Origin: [Bacillus] enclensis
GTDB lineage: Bacteria > Bacillota > Bacilli > Bacillales > Bacillaceae_B
Length of the DNA stretch: 64,000 nucleotides
Assembly: GCF_001456935.1 (NCBI RefSeq)
Contig: NZ_KQ758482.1
Location: forward strand, 662,249 to 726,248
Direction of reading: 5' to 3'
The notes under the pieces were generated by a model. The model was not told where the DNA came from and did not search any database. It was given only the letters and a program-made list of their open reading frames with translations. Position numbers and translations under genes: made by a program. Within the stretch, counting starts at the first letter, position 1; each line of letters begins with the position of its first letter. Below are positions 54,432 to 62,898 of the stretch, in pieces.

Positions 54432-55130
54432 CTAAGAAGTAAGAAAATAATCTGAATCAACAAGCCATAGGAAAATCAGCAGCCAATCATCCGCTTCTGA
54501 ATAGGCTTCAAAAAACGTTACATGGCTGTGATGACTGTCGAACAGTCTCTGAAAGCTTTGTGGGAGGAAGCCTTTTTGCAGGGATAGACGGTTTTTTCCT
54601 TTATAATTCAAAACCCACCTCTTATTCCCTTTATACAAAAGGATCGTCTCTCCATCTTCTTCATTTACCCATTCAATCGCAGTCAAGCTGTGATATTTGA
54701 GTCTATATTCTATGTTTTTTTTCTCATTGGCAATGATGACCCGTCTGCTCCACTTATAAAGTGTTAGAGGTAATTTATCTTTTCGCTGAAAAACATAATG
54801 CTTGGGACTATTGATGAGGGAGGTCCTCTGAAGTGAATAACTGGACCAGCCATTTGATTTTAAGTAATAGAAGGCTTCTTTGGTCTTGACTCCTATGAGA
54901 GAGTGGCTCGAAACCGGGATTTCTTCATAAAACAGCCGGGTTGACTTCCTGATTTCCTTCTTGATGCTGCGGCTTAAATAGAGGTTCGTCATGGCAGGTA
55001 TAAACAGCAGCAGCGGAAAGTAAAAAAGTTCTTCTACCACCAGGAGCATACCGACGCCAATCAGCAAATACATAATACCATGATAAAGCAATGTGTGCTG
55101 TTCGTTCCTGTATATATGATAAAGGTTCAT
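54432..55130 (-). CDS. Membrane-anchored protein, function unknown
   Basis: This 232-residue protein has a hydrophobic hairpin near the N-terminus (about residues 17-50) followed by a basic cytoplasmic region with beta-rich segments resembling a PH-like fold (SLIGVKTKEAFYYLKSNG, NIEYRLKYHSLTAIEWVNE). I do not recognise the family. It lies upstream of the copper-storage gene on the same strand with 51 bases between coding regions, so the two may be cotranscribed. Confidence 0.6.
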   Translation of the reverse strand: MNLYHIYRNEQHTLLYHGIMYLLIGVGMLLVVEELFYFPLLLFIPAMTNLYLSRSIKKEIRKSTRLFYEEIPVSSHSLIGVKTKEAFYYLKSNGWSSYSLQRTSLINSPKHYVFQRKDKLPLTLYKWSRRVIIANEKKNIEYRLKYHSLTAIEWVNEEDGETILLYKGNKRWVLNYKGKNRLSLQKGFLPQSFQRLFDSHHSHVTFFEAYSEADDWLLIFLWLVDSDYFLTS

Positions 55131-55261
55131 GAATGCTCGTCCTTTCCACGAATCATTACCATATGTATGTTTGGAGGATAAAAAAAAGACCCTTTAAAGT
55201 AATCGGTTCTGTTTAAAAGCGAAGACCCCTATTTAATAAGCAGGGTTCTAAACGCCGCTAT

Positions 55262-55468
55262 TGATTTCCGTGGAAGACTTCGCTTTCCATCCGAAAAGCG
55301 GAAGGGCTTTGGTCAGAGGCGTGTGGCATAAGACGAATCGGCCACGAAGGCGCTCTTTGCCTTCTTGGTCGGTTTGGCTTATGACATGTGCCTCTAAGCC
55401 GTGAAGCTGGACAATTATCCCCAGTAAGGAAATGAGGAGACTTCGTCTTGCACTGCAATCAACCGCTG
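55262..55468. repeat. Modular repeat, copy D (core damaged, inner module forward)
   Basis: The left edge (TGATTTCCGTGGAAGAC) and right edge (GTCTTGCACTGCAATCAACCG) are present, but the CCGCGGG and GAGCCTCC parts of the core are deleted. The inner hairpin module (55315-55395) has the same orientation as in copy A. The stretch before it (55131-55261) shows nothing else. Confidence 0.8.
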
Positions 55469-55601
55469 GAATGGCCTAAAACCCACCTGTAATTTCAAAC
55501 AAACACTAGATAAAGTAACTTTAACTTATTAATCTTGAAATAGGAGAGCGAAGGTTAGCGGGGAGGTAGGAACAAACATGGCTTAAATATTGAGCGTTTT
55601 T

Positions 55602-55750
55602 AGCTTTTGCAAAAGCTCTATTGAATGAAAAATGAAAAATGAAAAACCAAAACAGCCTCGATTTCAATATAGAAATACTTTCAGGTTAATTTTCAGTACT
55701 TGGTTTTTTATGAAGGATGGGGGGTCTATCACATGCGCTAACATCATGTG
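55602..55750. repeat. Gene-free stretch with a palindrome and short tandem repeat
   Basis: Between copy D and the patatin gene there is a perfect 16-base palindrome AGCTTTTGCAAAAGCT (55602-55617), three tandem ATGAAAA units (55625-55645) and an inverted CACATG/CATGTG pair (55730-55735, 55745-55750). No gene is evident in 55469-55777. Confidence 0.5.
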
Positions 55751-55777
55751 AACTTTCGGCAAGAAAGATTGTCAAAT

Positions 55778-55819
55778 AAAAAAGAGCGACAAAATCAACT
55801 TGATTTGGCACTCTTTTTT
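55778..55819. terminator. Terminator after the patatin gene
   Basis: AAAAAAGAG (55778-55786) pairs with CTCTTTTTT (55811-55819), with a further ATCAA/TTGAT pairing inside. It lies 52 bases past the patatin stop. Confidence 0.75.
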
Positions 55820-55871
55820 ACATTGCTATATTTGATTCTACACTCGTCAGCCTCAAGCATGAAATCACTTT

Positions 55872-56753
55872 TTATGAGGGGGTTGCTTCAGCGGGAGCGA
55901 TTTCGGCCCATTTCAGGATTTCGCTATGCTTGTTCTTTGCATCCTCATATCCCTGCTCATACAATTCATCCAGCTTATTGGGGTCCTTTTCAATCCTGCT
56001 TACCTTTAATGGCAGCCGCGGCTGGATGATGAGGACCTTTCCTTCTTTCTCTTTTTCCTCGAGCTCTTTTACCGTCTGGTTGTAAACCAGATAGCGATTC
56101 ATGAGGGTTTTATGAAGTTCCGGGTAGTGCGGGTATTTTCTTTTGATGAAGAAAGAGAACCGGGACGGCTTCTTGTAATAGCCTTTATTCCGGGTGAGAA
56201 CCACGATATTCTTCTTGAAACCATCTTCTTCCGCTTTGTGAATTGGGATCGGATCGCTGATTCCCCCGTCAAGGAGATGATGCCCGCCGTATTCCACAAC
56301 TGGCGCAAAAAAAGGAAGAGAGCTTGATGCCCTTATGATCGTTAATATGTCTTCCCCGTAATCATTTCGTGAAAAGTAACGCGGTTCCCCGCTGTGACAA
56401 TCCGTGGTGCCAATGACAAACTCGGTTTCACTGGATTGAAAAGCTTTATAATCATAAGGAACCAGTTTATTCGGGATTTCATCAAAAACATAATCCATAC
56501 CGAATAATTCACCGGTCTTCCAATAATTTTTCCAGCTCAGGTATCTCGGATCCCGTATGAAACCTATATTCACCTTTTTATTTCTCCCTGCCTGCCTGGA
56601 AATATAAGACGCCGCATTGCAGGCTCCTGCAGAAACGCCCGTAACATAAGGAAAATGCAAATCGTTTTCCAGAAAGTACTCAAGGACCCCTGCAGTGTAA
56701 ATGCCTCTCATTCCTCCGCCTTCAAGCACAAGTCCTGTTTGGTCAATCATCAT
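55872..56753 (-). CDS. Patatin-like phospholipase
   Basis: This 293-residue protein has the patatin oxyanion loop LEGGGMRG (residues 10-17), the nucleophile elbow GVSAG (Ser41) and the catalytic aspartate in LLDGGISDP. It resembles the YjjU-type single-domain patatins. It probably hydrolyses acyl chains of phospholipids in the cytoplasm. The ribosome site AGGAGG is 8 bases before the ATG. It lies 16 bases after the Nudix gene and is probably cotranscribed. Confidence 0.9.
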   Translation of the reverse strand: MMIDQTGLVLEGGGMRGIYTAGVLEYFLENDLHFPYVTGVSAGACNAASYISRQAGRNKKVNIGFIRDPRYLSWKNYWKTGELFGMDYVFDEIPNKLVPYDYKAFQSSETEFVIGTTDCHSGEPRYFSRNDYGEDILTIIRASSSLPFFAPVVEYGGHHLLDGGISDPIPIHKAEEDGFKKNIVVLTRNKGYYKKPSRFSFFIKRKYPHYPELHKTLMNRYLVYNQTVKELEEKEKEGKVLIIQPRLPLKVSRIEKDPNKLDELYEQGYEDAKNKHSEILKWAEIAPAEATPS

Positions 56754-56769
56754 GAATAATGCCTCCTGG

Positions 56770-57153
56770 TCACTGTTGTAACAGGTATAACTTCACTTCC
56801 TCCGGATAAAGCACCACATCTTTCAGTCGATGCAGATCAATCCAGCACGGAAGATAAGTTCCTCTACCGGACCGGTATTCTTCCCCTGTCCCACGGCCCA
56901 ATTCACCTATATATTTTCCTCCAAAAAAATACTTTTGGGAACCATTTTGCTCAAATTCCAGCGCAAGGTAAAGTTCTTTCACTTCAATTCCAAGCTCTTC
57001 TTCTGCTTCACGCACGGCTGCCTCTTCGAATGATTCACCCTCATCCACCCCGCCGCCGGGAATGACAAAATATTTATCTTTTCCAATGGTCCTTTTAATC
57101 ACAGCAATTTTATTCTGCTCGATTATCAGTATCCCTGCCCGGTTCCTCGTCAT
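56770..57153 (-). CDS. Nudix hydrolase
   Basis: A 127-residue protein with a complete Nudix box, GGGVDEGESFEEAAVREAEEELGI split at residues 33-56, where the EExEE acids bind magnesium. The substrate class (nucleoside diphosphate derivative) cannot be narrowed. It lies between the ABC transporter genes and the patatin gene on the same strand. Confidence 0.88.
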   Translation of the reverse strand: MTRNRAGILIIEQNKIAVIKRTIGKDKYFVIPGGGVDEGESFEEAAVREAEEELGIEVKELYLALEFEQNGSQKYFFGGKYIGELGRGTGEEYRSGRGTYLPCWIDLHRLKDVVLYPEEVKLYLLQQ

Positions 57154-57176
57154 ATAATGTCCCCTTATTCATTGAA

Positions 57177-57953
57177 TTACGTAAGTTCTTTCCGTCTAAA
57201 TAGATTTGGAGTCAATATCAATAATAACAGACATAATCCCCCTGTACCCAGCATGGCAATGGTAAGATCGCCGGCCCACCCCTGACCGCTCACTATTTCC
57301 GGAATGTAGGAAGAAAGCCGTGAAGGAGACCATTTCATCTTTTCTGGCAGCGACCCGGATAAAAAGCTGAGGATAATGGAAACCGCTACCGCAGAAAAAG
57401 CTGCTGCCCCGGATGCTTTAACCATTGAACTGAAGAATAAGAGCATCGTCAATAAGAACGTCAGCCACATGCCGTATACGGCCAGTGACTGAAAGAAGGC
57501 AGCCGGGGATATATTCTCAAACAATAAATTAATATAATACCAGGTTGAAGCGAGACCAAGGATATAAGAAGTCCATATAAGAAGGAGTGCCGCTGCCCAT
57601 TTCGAGTATATATAAGCATGAAAGGACACCGGCTTAACAAGAATCATCGCTGCATTACCGCTTTTCCTCTCGCCTGAGACAATCCCCATGAAAGCAAGGA
57701 TGATTACAAGCACTCCAAGTGTATTCATCTGGCCGATGGAGGACATAAGAATTTCTGCGGAAGAAGGAGGCGGAATCTCTATTACTGCCCCCTCGGGCAG
57801 ATCCCCCAAGGACTGTAGAATATCGGGCAGATAATAAGCCGTCAAAGGTTCGGTGACCCCGAACAGGATGAATACGATCGGCATCCAGAGCCACTTGAAA
57901 TTACGGGCAGATTCCATCATCTCTTTTTTAAATAAAACCCATGTGATCTTCAT
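57177..57953 (-). CDS. ABC-2 type permease (YxlG-like)
   Basis: The 258-residue protein has six spans: one near the N-terminus (WLWMPIVFILFGVTEPLTAY), then a large external loop and five more. LVKPVSFHAYIYSKW after GERKSGNAAMI is typical of ABC-2 permeases. It directly abuts the ATPase gene and completes an exporter. The order PLDc_N protein - ATPase - permease matches yxlE-yxlF-yxlG of the Bacillus subtilis sigY operon, but no sigY or yxlC/D gene is here. Confidence 0.85.
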   Translation of the reverse strand: MKITWVLFKKEMMESARNFKWLWMPIVFILFGVTEPLTAYYLPDILQSLGDLPEGAVIEIPPPSSAEILMSSIGQMNTLGVLVIILAFMGIVSGERKSGNAAMILVKPVSFHAYIYSKWAAALLLIWTSYILGLASTWYYINLLFENISPAAFFQSLAVYGMWLTFLLTMLLFFSSMVKASGAAAFSAVAVSIILSFLSGSLPEKMKWSPSRLSSYIPEIVSGQGWAGDLTIAMLGTGGLCLLLLILTPNLFRRKELT

Positions 57954-58853
57954 TTATCTCATCACCTTCATAAATAATTCCTCTAAACTTTGATCGCTGC
58001 TTCCAAGCCGTACCACCGGCCAGTTGCCCTCGGCAATGATGCGGAATAACCGGCTTCTTCCTTCTTCTATATCTTCCACTTCAAAAATCAGAGACTCTTT
58101 TTCTACTTTTATCTGGTTGACCCACGGTAAGTCCTGAAGAATATTCTTGTAATGTACTGCACTTCCTTTGAATTCTATCTTCATGGTTGAGGTCTGATGC
58201 TTCGCCTTAATATCGGACAATGGCCCCTGCTCGATCAATTTGCCGTCGTAAAGAAAAAGCACATCGTCACATACTTGCTCTGCATCATTCAGTATGTGGG
58301 TTGAAAACAGGATGGTCGTGTGTTTTTTTAATTCGTTCAGAAGATCAAGTACCTCCCTGCGTCCAAACGGATCAAGTGCGGAAACCGGTTCATCGAGGAT
58401 CACGAGTTTAGGTTGATGAATAAGAGCCTGGGCAATCCCCAGCCTTTGCTTCATTCCCCCTGAATATTGGCTGATCTTTCTGTTTTTTCCTTCATTCAAG
58501 TTGACGAGCGTGAGTAATTCTTCACTTCTTTGACGTGAATCGACCCTTGACAGCCCGGTGATTTCACCTGAAAAAGTTAAATATTCCATTCCTGTCATCC
58601 ACTCGAAGAATGAAGGATATTGAGGGAGATACCCAATGATTGACCGGATATCACCAGAATGCTCTGGCGTCGTGAAGCTTCCGCTTGTAGGCGGCGTCAG
58701 TCCTGTCAGTATATTTAAAGTGGTCGTTTTGCCTGCGCCATTCGGACCGATGAGAGCTGTACAATTCCCTTTCTCAAGTTGAAATGAAATCCCTTTGACT
58801 GCATGCTTTTCTTTATACTTCTTTTCAAGAGCTGTCACTTCAAGTACATTCAT
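57954..58853 (-). CDS. ABC transporter ATPase (YxlF-like)
   Basis: A 299-residue ATPase with Walker A GPNGAGKTT, signature YSGGMKQRLG, Walker B LVILDEPVSALD and the switch histidine in STH. A C-terminal extension of about 90 residues is typical of drug- or lipid-exporting ABC-2 systems. The start is the ATG at 58853, 9 bases after AAGGAG, overlapping the stop of the preceding gene (ATGA). Confidence 0.9.
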   Translation of the reverse strand: MNVLEVTALEKKYKEKHAVKGISFQLEKGNCTALIGPNGAGKTTTLNILTGLTPPTSGSFTTPEHSGDIRSIIGYLPQYPSFFEWMTGMEYLTFSGEITGLSRVDSRQRSEELLTLVNLNEGKNRKISQYSGGMKQRLGIAQALIHQPKLVILDEPVSALDPFGRREVLDLLNELKKHTTILFSTHILNDAEQVCDDVLFLYDGKLIEQGPLSDIKAKHQTSTMKIEFKGSAVHYKNILQDLPWVNQIKVEKESLIFEVEDIEEGRSRLFRIIAEGNWPVVRLGSSDQSLEELFMKVMR

Positions 58854-59065
58854 CCATTTTGTCTCCTTCCGAAAATGAAATAAATGATCGGACCGATCAG
58901 GTTTATGAACAATACGACCAGAAGCCACATCCATTTGGGTCCGTTTGTGTGCTTTATCCTGATCAGGTCGATGACTGCTGTGACCATAAGGATAAGTTGT
59001 AATATGATGAGCGGGGCAATCAGCCCCCAGTTTATCGTTTGTAATGCTTGTTGTAGTTCCTGCAT
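58850..59065 (-). CDS. PLDc_N-domain small membrane protein (YxlE-like)
   Basis: The 71-residue protein has two membrane spans (about residues 13-34 and 44-65) with the PLDc_N pattern VIDLIRI...WMWLLVVLFINLIGPIIYFIFGR. The domain occurs as a small partner of ABC-2 exporters and sigma/anti-sigma systems. It overlaps the ATPase gene by 4 bases, so the three genes form one unit. Confidence 0.87.
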   Translation of the reverse strand: MQELQQALQTINWGLIAPLIILQLILMVTAVIDLIRIKHTNGPKWMWLLVVLFINLIGPIIYFIFGRRQNG

Positions 59066-59188
59066 GTTTGTTTCCTCCTTTTGTTTTTCTATAGATAAGA
59101 CGCAGAGGAAGGTAAATCGTTCAAAAAAATTTTTCTAGACACAAAATGAAAAAGCTACCGTATAAAGACGACCACTTTATACCGCTAA

Positions 59189-59518
59189 TGATTTCCGTGC
59201 AAGACTTCGCTTTCCGCGGGTAGCCCGTGAGCCTCCTCGGCTTTGCCTCCGGGGTCTCACCTGTCCAGCTGCAGGGCTTAGAGGCACATGTCATAAATCA
59301 AACCGTCCAAGAAGGCAAAGAACGCCTTCCAGGCCGATTCGTCTTATGCCACACGCCTCTGAGCAAAGCCCTTCCGCTTTTCTTATAAGCTACTCTTCCC
59401 GCAGGAGTCTTCGTCTTGCACTCCAATCAACCGCTGGAAAGAGCTAAATCCTAAATGCTCATTAAAAATTAATAACCCGAACCAATTTGCCTTATCTCAT
59501 GGAAATTAGTTCGGGTTT
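59189..59518. repeat. Modular repeat, copy E (inner module inverted, terminator present)
   Basis: The core is 59189-59437 with the inner hairpin at 59280-59360 in the same orientation as copy C. The AACCCGAAC terminator hairpin is at 59474-59518. The outer TGGGACA inverted repeats have decayed. It occupies most of the gap between the YxlE-like gene and the WYL regulator. Confidence 0.85.
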
Positions 59519-59551
59519 ATAGAGAACAAATAACTTTAGTCTCAACATTTT

Positions 59552-60544
59552 TCAGTATTCATATAGGTTGTTCATCTTGGTTACTTCTTCTTTTACGGTT
59601 TGGAACAGTGAATTGGGGGAAATCACTTTTGCCTGGGAGCCGAAGTTCAGGATCCAGTTGACGAGTCCGCCGCTGATCCTTGCTTTGGTTGATAGTATGA
59701 AGTGCTCATCATCATATTTACGGATGTCTGCTTCCTTGCCGAACTTATCGATGATGACATTGATCAATCCGTTATGGAATTTAACCTTGATCCATTCTTC
59801 ATCGCCGGCAAACATTTGAAAGGTGGATTGAACGTATTTAGAAACATCAAATGATTCATATGGAAAGGATTCCTCCAGGATGGAGACATTCCGCAGACGA
59901 TCTACCCGGTAATGACGGATTTCGCCCGCCTCATAATAGTAGGCGATTAAATAATAAAAATCATTTGCCCACGTAAGTGCGTATGGCTTTACTTTGTAAA
60001 GGCTGCCTTCGTGACTCAGGTTGAAATTCTTGTCAATGTCATACCGGCCGTATTGAAAGGTGATGACGCGGCGTTCTGAGATGGCCTGGTGAAGGTCGTG
60101 AATCGCCAATCTAATGTAGGGGCTTTCACTCTTTATGGAAGAATCGACTTGAATTTCATTTTGAAGCTTCTTTCCCTGGTGGTTGCTTGTCAATTTTCTA
60201 ATTTTACCAATCAGCTGCCTTGTTTCTTGTTTTGTAATGAATTTTGCGGATACTACGGCATCGACCAGCATGCGGAGTTCATATAATTCAAACAGACGAT
60301 ATTGATGACTGTAGTATTTCGGAAGTCCGTCTTTTTCCTGGTTGATGGTCACATCGAACGAGTGATTGATAAGGTGATTGATATCATCTTTCAAGGAGTT
60401 TTTATTCAGCTTTACGTCAGGGCCGTAAATTTGTTGGAAACGGTGAATGATTTCATCGAGGCTGAGTTCATGGTCTTCATCTGTTTCCTGGCTGAAGATG
60501 GTCATGAGTCTGAGCAGTCTTTCTTTGTTATCGATCCGTGTCAT
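59552..60544 (-). CDS. WYL-domain transcriptional regulator
   Basis: A 330-residue protein with an N-terminal helix-turn-helix (NKERLLRLMTIF, LSLDEIIHRFQQIYG) and a C-terminal WYL domain (about residues 140-215) holding ITFQYGRYD and ALTWANDFYYLIAYY. A WCX-like C-terminal extension follows. WYL proteins sense ligands, often nucleic-acid or stress signals. The targets are unknown; no neighbour is an obvious partner. Confidence 0.88.
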   Translation of the reverse strand: MTRIDNKERLLRLMTIFSQETDEDHELSLDEIIHRFQQIYGPDVKLNKNSLKDDINHLINHSFDVTINQEKDGLPKYYSHQYRLFELYELRMLVDAVVSAKFITKQETRQLIGKIRKLTSNHQGKKLQNEIQVDSSIKSESPYIRLAIHDLHQAISERRVITFQYGRYDIDKNFNLSHEGSLYKVKPYALTWANDFYYLIAYYYEAGEIRHYRVDRLRNVSILEESFPYESFDVSKYVQSTFQMFAGDEEWIKVKFHNGLINVIIDKFGKEADIRKYDDEHFILSTKARISGGLVNWILNFGSQAKVISPNSLFQTVKEEVTKMNNLYEY

Positions 60545-60663
60545 GTTTTTCTTCCCTTCTTCCTTATGCCTTGGCGTCTATCAAATTATGTATTTGAGAA
60601 GTTATTTTTATATAAACTATCAAGTTTGGGCTGTAAATGTCAATAGAATTCCAGATAAATGGG

Positions 60664-60698
60664 TAAGAGCTCACGGTTTGTTTGACCATGAGCTCTTA
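60664..60698. repeat. Inverted repeat, probably not a terminator
   Basis: TAAGAGCTCA (60664-60673) pairs with TGAGCTCTTA (60689-60698) and an inner GGT/ACC. Neither side has a T-run. It lies between the WYL gene and repeat copy F. Confidence 0.6.
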
Positions 60699-60734
60699 AC
60701 GTATAAAAATTATATTGCTGAACTCAGACCGTTC

Positions 60735-60855
60735 CTTTTCGCTTCAGGCACTTGCTTTCCGCGGGGAGGAAGTCGAGCCTCTTCGGCGTTCCGCCTGCGG
60801 GGTCTCGACTTTTCCTCTATTTCCCGTCGGAGTCAAGTGCCTTACGCTCCAATCC
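60735..60855. repeat. Modular repeat, diverged copy F
   Basis: The conserved blocks GCTTTCCGCGGGG, GAGCCTC, GCGGGGTCTC, TTCCCG.CGGAGTC and CTCCAATCC are in the same order as in copies A-E. The stem sequences differ in a paired way: GGCACTTG/CAAGTGCC replaces GCAAGAC/GTCTTGC, and GTCGAG/CTCGAC replaces GTGAG/CTCAC. There is no inner module. Confidence 0.75.
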
Positions 60856-60949
60856 ACTCTGAATTTTCAACCAAGTGAAAGCTACTTAACTCAATATCAC
60901 CATTTTCAAACATTACATCAAGAAAAGCCAAAGTCAAAACTGAATTTAC

Positions 60950-61273
60950 CTACTTAATAAAATGTATGACTGTCGGGATTCGGTAGGTTTCTCCTTCGTA
61001 GGCTTTGATGGCTGCCAGGATTGTGAAGACAAGGGCCAGGATTCCTACGATCGGGGCAATGACGAGTCCGATCAGTACGATCACGAGTATGGAGCTGACG
61101 ATTCCGTAGATTGTATAGGAAATGAGGAAGTTAAGGTATTCTTTCCCGTGGTAATCAATGAATTCGGAGTCATCTCTTTTCCAGAGCCATAGGATGATTG
61201 GTCCAATGAAGACTGTGAAAAAGCTTATTACATAGATAAGTGCTGCCAGTAATCTTTCGTCTTTCGAGGGCAT
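60950..61273 (-). CDS. DUF4870 membrane protein
   Basis: This 107-residue protein has three spans and the DUF4870 pattern: LLAALIYVISFF at the start, GPIILWLWKRDDSEFIDYHGKEYLNF in the middle (residues 24-49), and IKAYEGE near the end. Function is unknown. It is divergent from uppP. Confidence 0.85.
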   Translation of the reverse strand: MPSKDERLLAALIYVISFFTVFIGPIILWLWKRDDSEFIDYHGKEYLNFLISYTIYGIVSSILVIVLIGLVIAPIVGILALVFTILAAIKAYEGETYRIPTVIHFIK

Positions 61274-61440
61274 CTTATTCCCTCCTTTAAAATGATAATA
61301 AATGCCTCTTCTATATTTACGTTTTCCCTTTATAAAAGTTTCATCATATGGCGAACTTTTTCATGAAATCCGGCGCTTATGAATATACGTTAAGTGAGGT
61401 GGTTTGTCCAACGTAATTCAAATGAAAGGTTCGATGCTAA

Positions 61441-62220
61441 ATGGATAAATTTGAAGCTTTTGTGCTCGGAATCATACAGGGATTGACCGAGTTCCTTCCG
61501 ATTTCAAGCACCGGACATCTTTTTCTGGGAAGGTTCGCTTTTGGTCTTGAGGAAGCAGGGTTATTCCTTGATACGATGCTGCATATCGGGACTCTTGTGG
61601 CGGTGCTGGTCTTTTATCAGAAAGAACTTCACCACATGATCAGGCACCCTTTCAGTAAACTGACATGGATCCTGGTACTCGGAACAGTCCCAGCAGTGAT
61701 CATCGGCTTGTCTTTTGAGGATTTTTTCGACTCAATATCGAAAAGCGGCTCTACGATCGGATGGGAATTCCTTGCGACGGGATTGATCATGTTCATGGCG
61801 GATGGGGTGAAGAACGGACATAAGAAGCTGGATGATATCAGCTATACGGATGCCCTTGTGATCGGAAGCTTTCAGGCCGCGGCCATTTTTCCTGCCTTAT
61901 CACGGTCCGGGCTTACCATAGCAGCGGGGCTTTTCCGGAAGCTCGACAGGGAAACGGCGGCTTATTTTTCATTCCTTCTCTCAACACCGGCGATCCTGGG
62001 TGGAATTGTCTTTCAGGGCAAGGAAATGATGAGCGGCCATGTGGAGGCGATTTCGTTTTCTAGCCTTGCAGTTGGCACGGTTACAGCGGCTGTCTTCGGG
62101 TACCTCGCCATTGTTTCGATGGTTAATTTCTTAAAAAAGCATTCTTTAAAAATCTTTTCTTATTATGTGTGGGCATTGGGGATCTTGATTCTCATTCTGC
62201 AATTCTCAGGAGTCATGTAG
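61441..62220 (+). CDS. uppP: Undecaprenyl-diphosphatase
   Basis: A 259-residue BacA/UppP protein with both active-site motifs: GLTEFLPISSTGHL (residues 14-27) and PALSRSG (about 159-165). It removes a phosphate from undecaprenyl diphosphate on the outer face of the membrane so the carrier can be reused for wall synthesis, and gives bacitracin tolerance. It ends 10 bases before the dedA gene, so the two are cotranscribed. Confidence 0.95.
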   Translation: MDKFEAFVLGIIQGLTEFLPISSTGHLFLGRFAFGLEEAGLFLDTMLHIGTLVAVLVFYQKELHHMIRHPFSKLTWILVLGTVPAVIIGLSFEDFFDSISKSGSTIGWEFLATGLIMFMADGVKNGHKKLDDISYTDALVIGSFQAAAIFPALSRSGLTIAAGLFRKLDRETAAYFSFLLSTPAILGGIVFQGKEMMSGHVEAISFSSLAVGTVTAAVFGYLAIVSMVNFLKKHSLKIFSYYVWALGILILILQFSGVM

Positions 62221-62230
62221 GAGGTATAGG

Positions 62231-62830
62231 ATGAATCACGAGTGGTTGACTGATATTCTGACAATGTTAACGGATTGGGGATATATAGGAGTCGCACTTG
62301 CCCTCATGATCGAAGTCATTCCAAGTGAGCTTGTTTTAAGTTATGCGGGCTTTATGGTCAGTTCGGGGAAATTTTCTTTTATAGGGGCATTTCTGGCAGG
62401 GGTGATCGGAGGGACTGTCGCCCAGCTCTTTCTTTACTGGCTTGGGTATTACGGCGGCAGGCCATTTTTCAAGAAATACGGGAAATACTTGTTCATATCT
62501 GAAAAACATATCGAATCAGCAGAGTCATGGTTCAGGCGTTATGGCACCATCGTTATTTTCACTGCGAGGTTCATTCCGGTAGTGCGCCATGCAATCAGCA
62601 TCCCGGCAGGAATAAGCCGTATGTCCCTGCCTGCTTTCACTCTGTATACATTTGCAGCCATGCTTCCATGGACACTGTTATTCATGGTCATTGGAATGGA
62701 ACTTGGAACCCACTGGGAACATATAGAAGTGATCGGGGTCAGATACATAAAGCCTCTCAGCTTCATTGCCATCGCAGCCACATGTGGGTATCTGTTCTAC
62801 TCATTTATTCGAAATAAAAAGAATGCCTGA
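62231..62830 (+). CDS. DedA-family membrane protein
   Basis: The 199-residue protein has the DedA features: acidic residue in the first helix region (LMIEVIPSELVLSYAGF), GGTVAQLFLYWLGYYGGRPF, and the FTARFIPVVRHAISIPAGISRM arginine-rich segment (two blocks). DedA proteins include undecaprenyl-phosphate flippases (UptA). Linkage to uppP supports a role in carrier-lipid recycling here. AGGAGG lies before the ATG. Confidence 0.9.
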   Translation: MNHEWLTDILTMLTDWGYIGVALALMIEVIPSELVLSYAGFMVSSGKFSFIGAFLAGVIGGTVAQLFLYWLGYYGGRPFFKKYGKYLFISEKHIESAESWFRRYGTIVIFTARFIPVVRHAISIPAGISRMSLPAFTLYTFAAMLPWTLLFMVIGMELGTHWEHIEVIGVRYIKPLSFIAIAATCGYLFYSFIRNKKNA

Positions 62831-62898
62831 CTTCTTTTTTTAGGGAAAATTGATTAAAATAGGAGTAATATACCACTCGGAAAATGAAAGGATTAGCC

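Noticed and set aside
60664-60698. Rho-independent terminator
   Set aside because: The stem is good, but there is no T-run on either strand.
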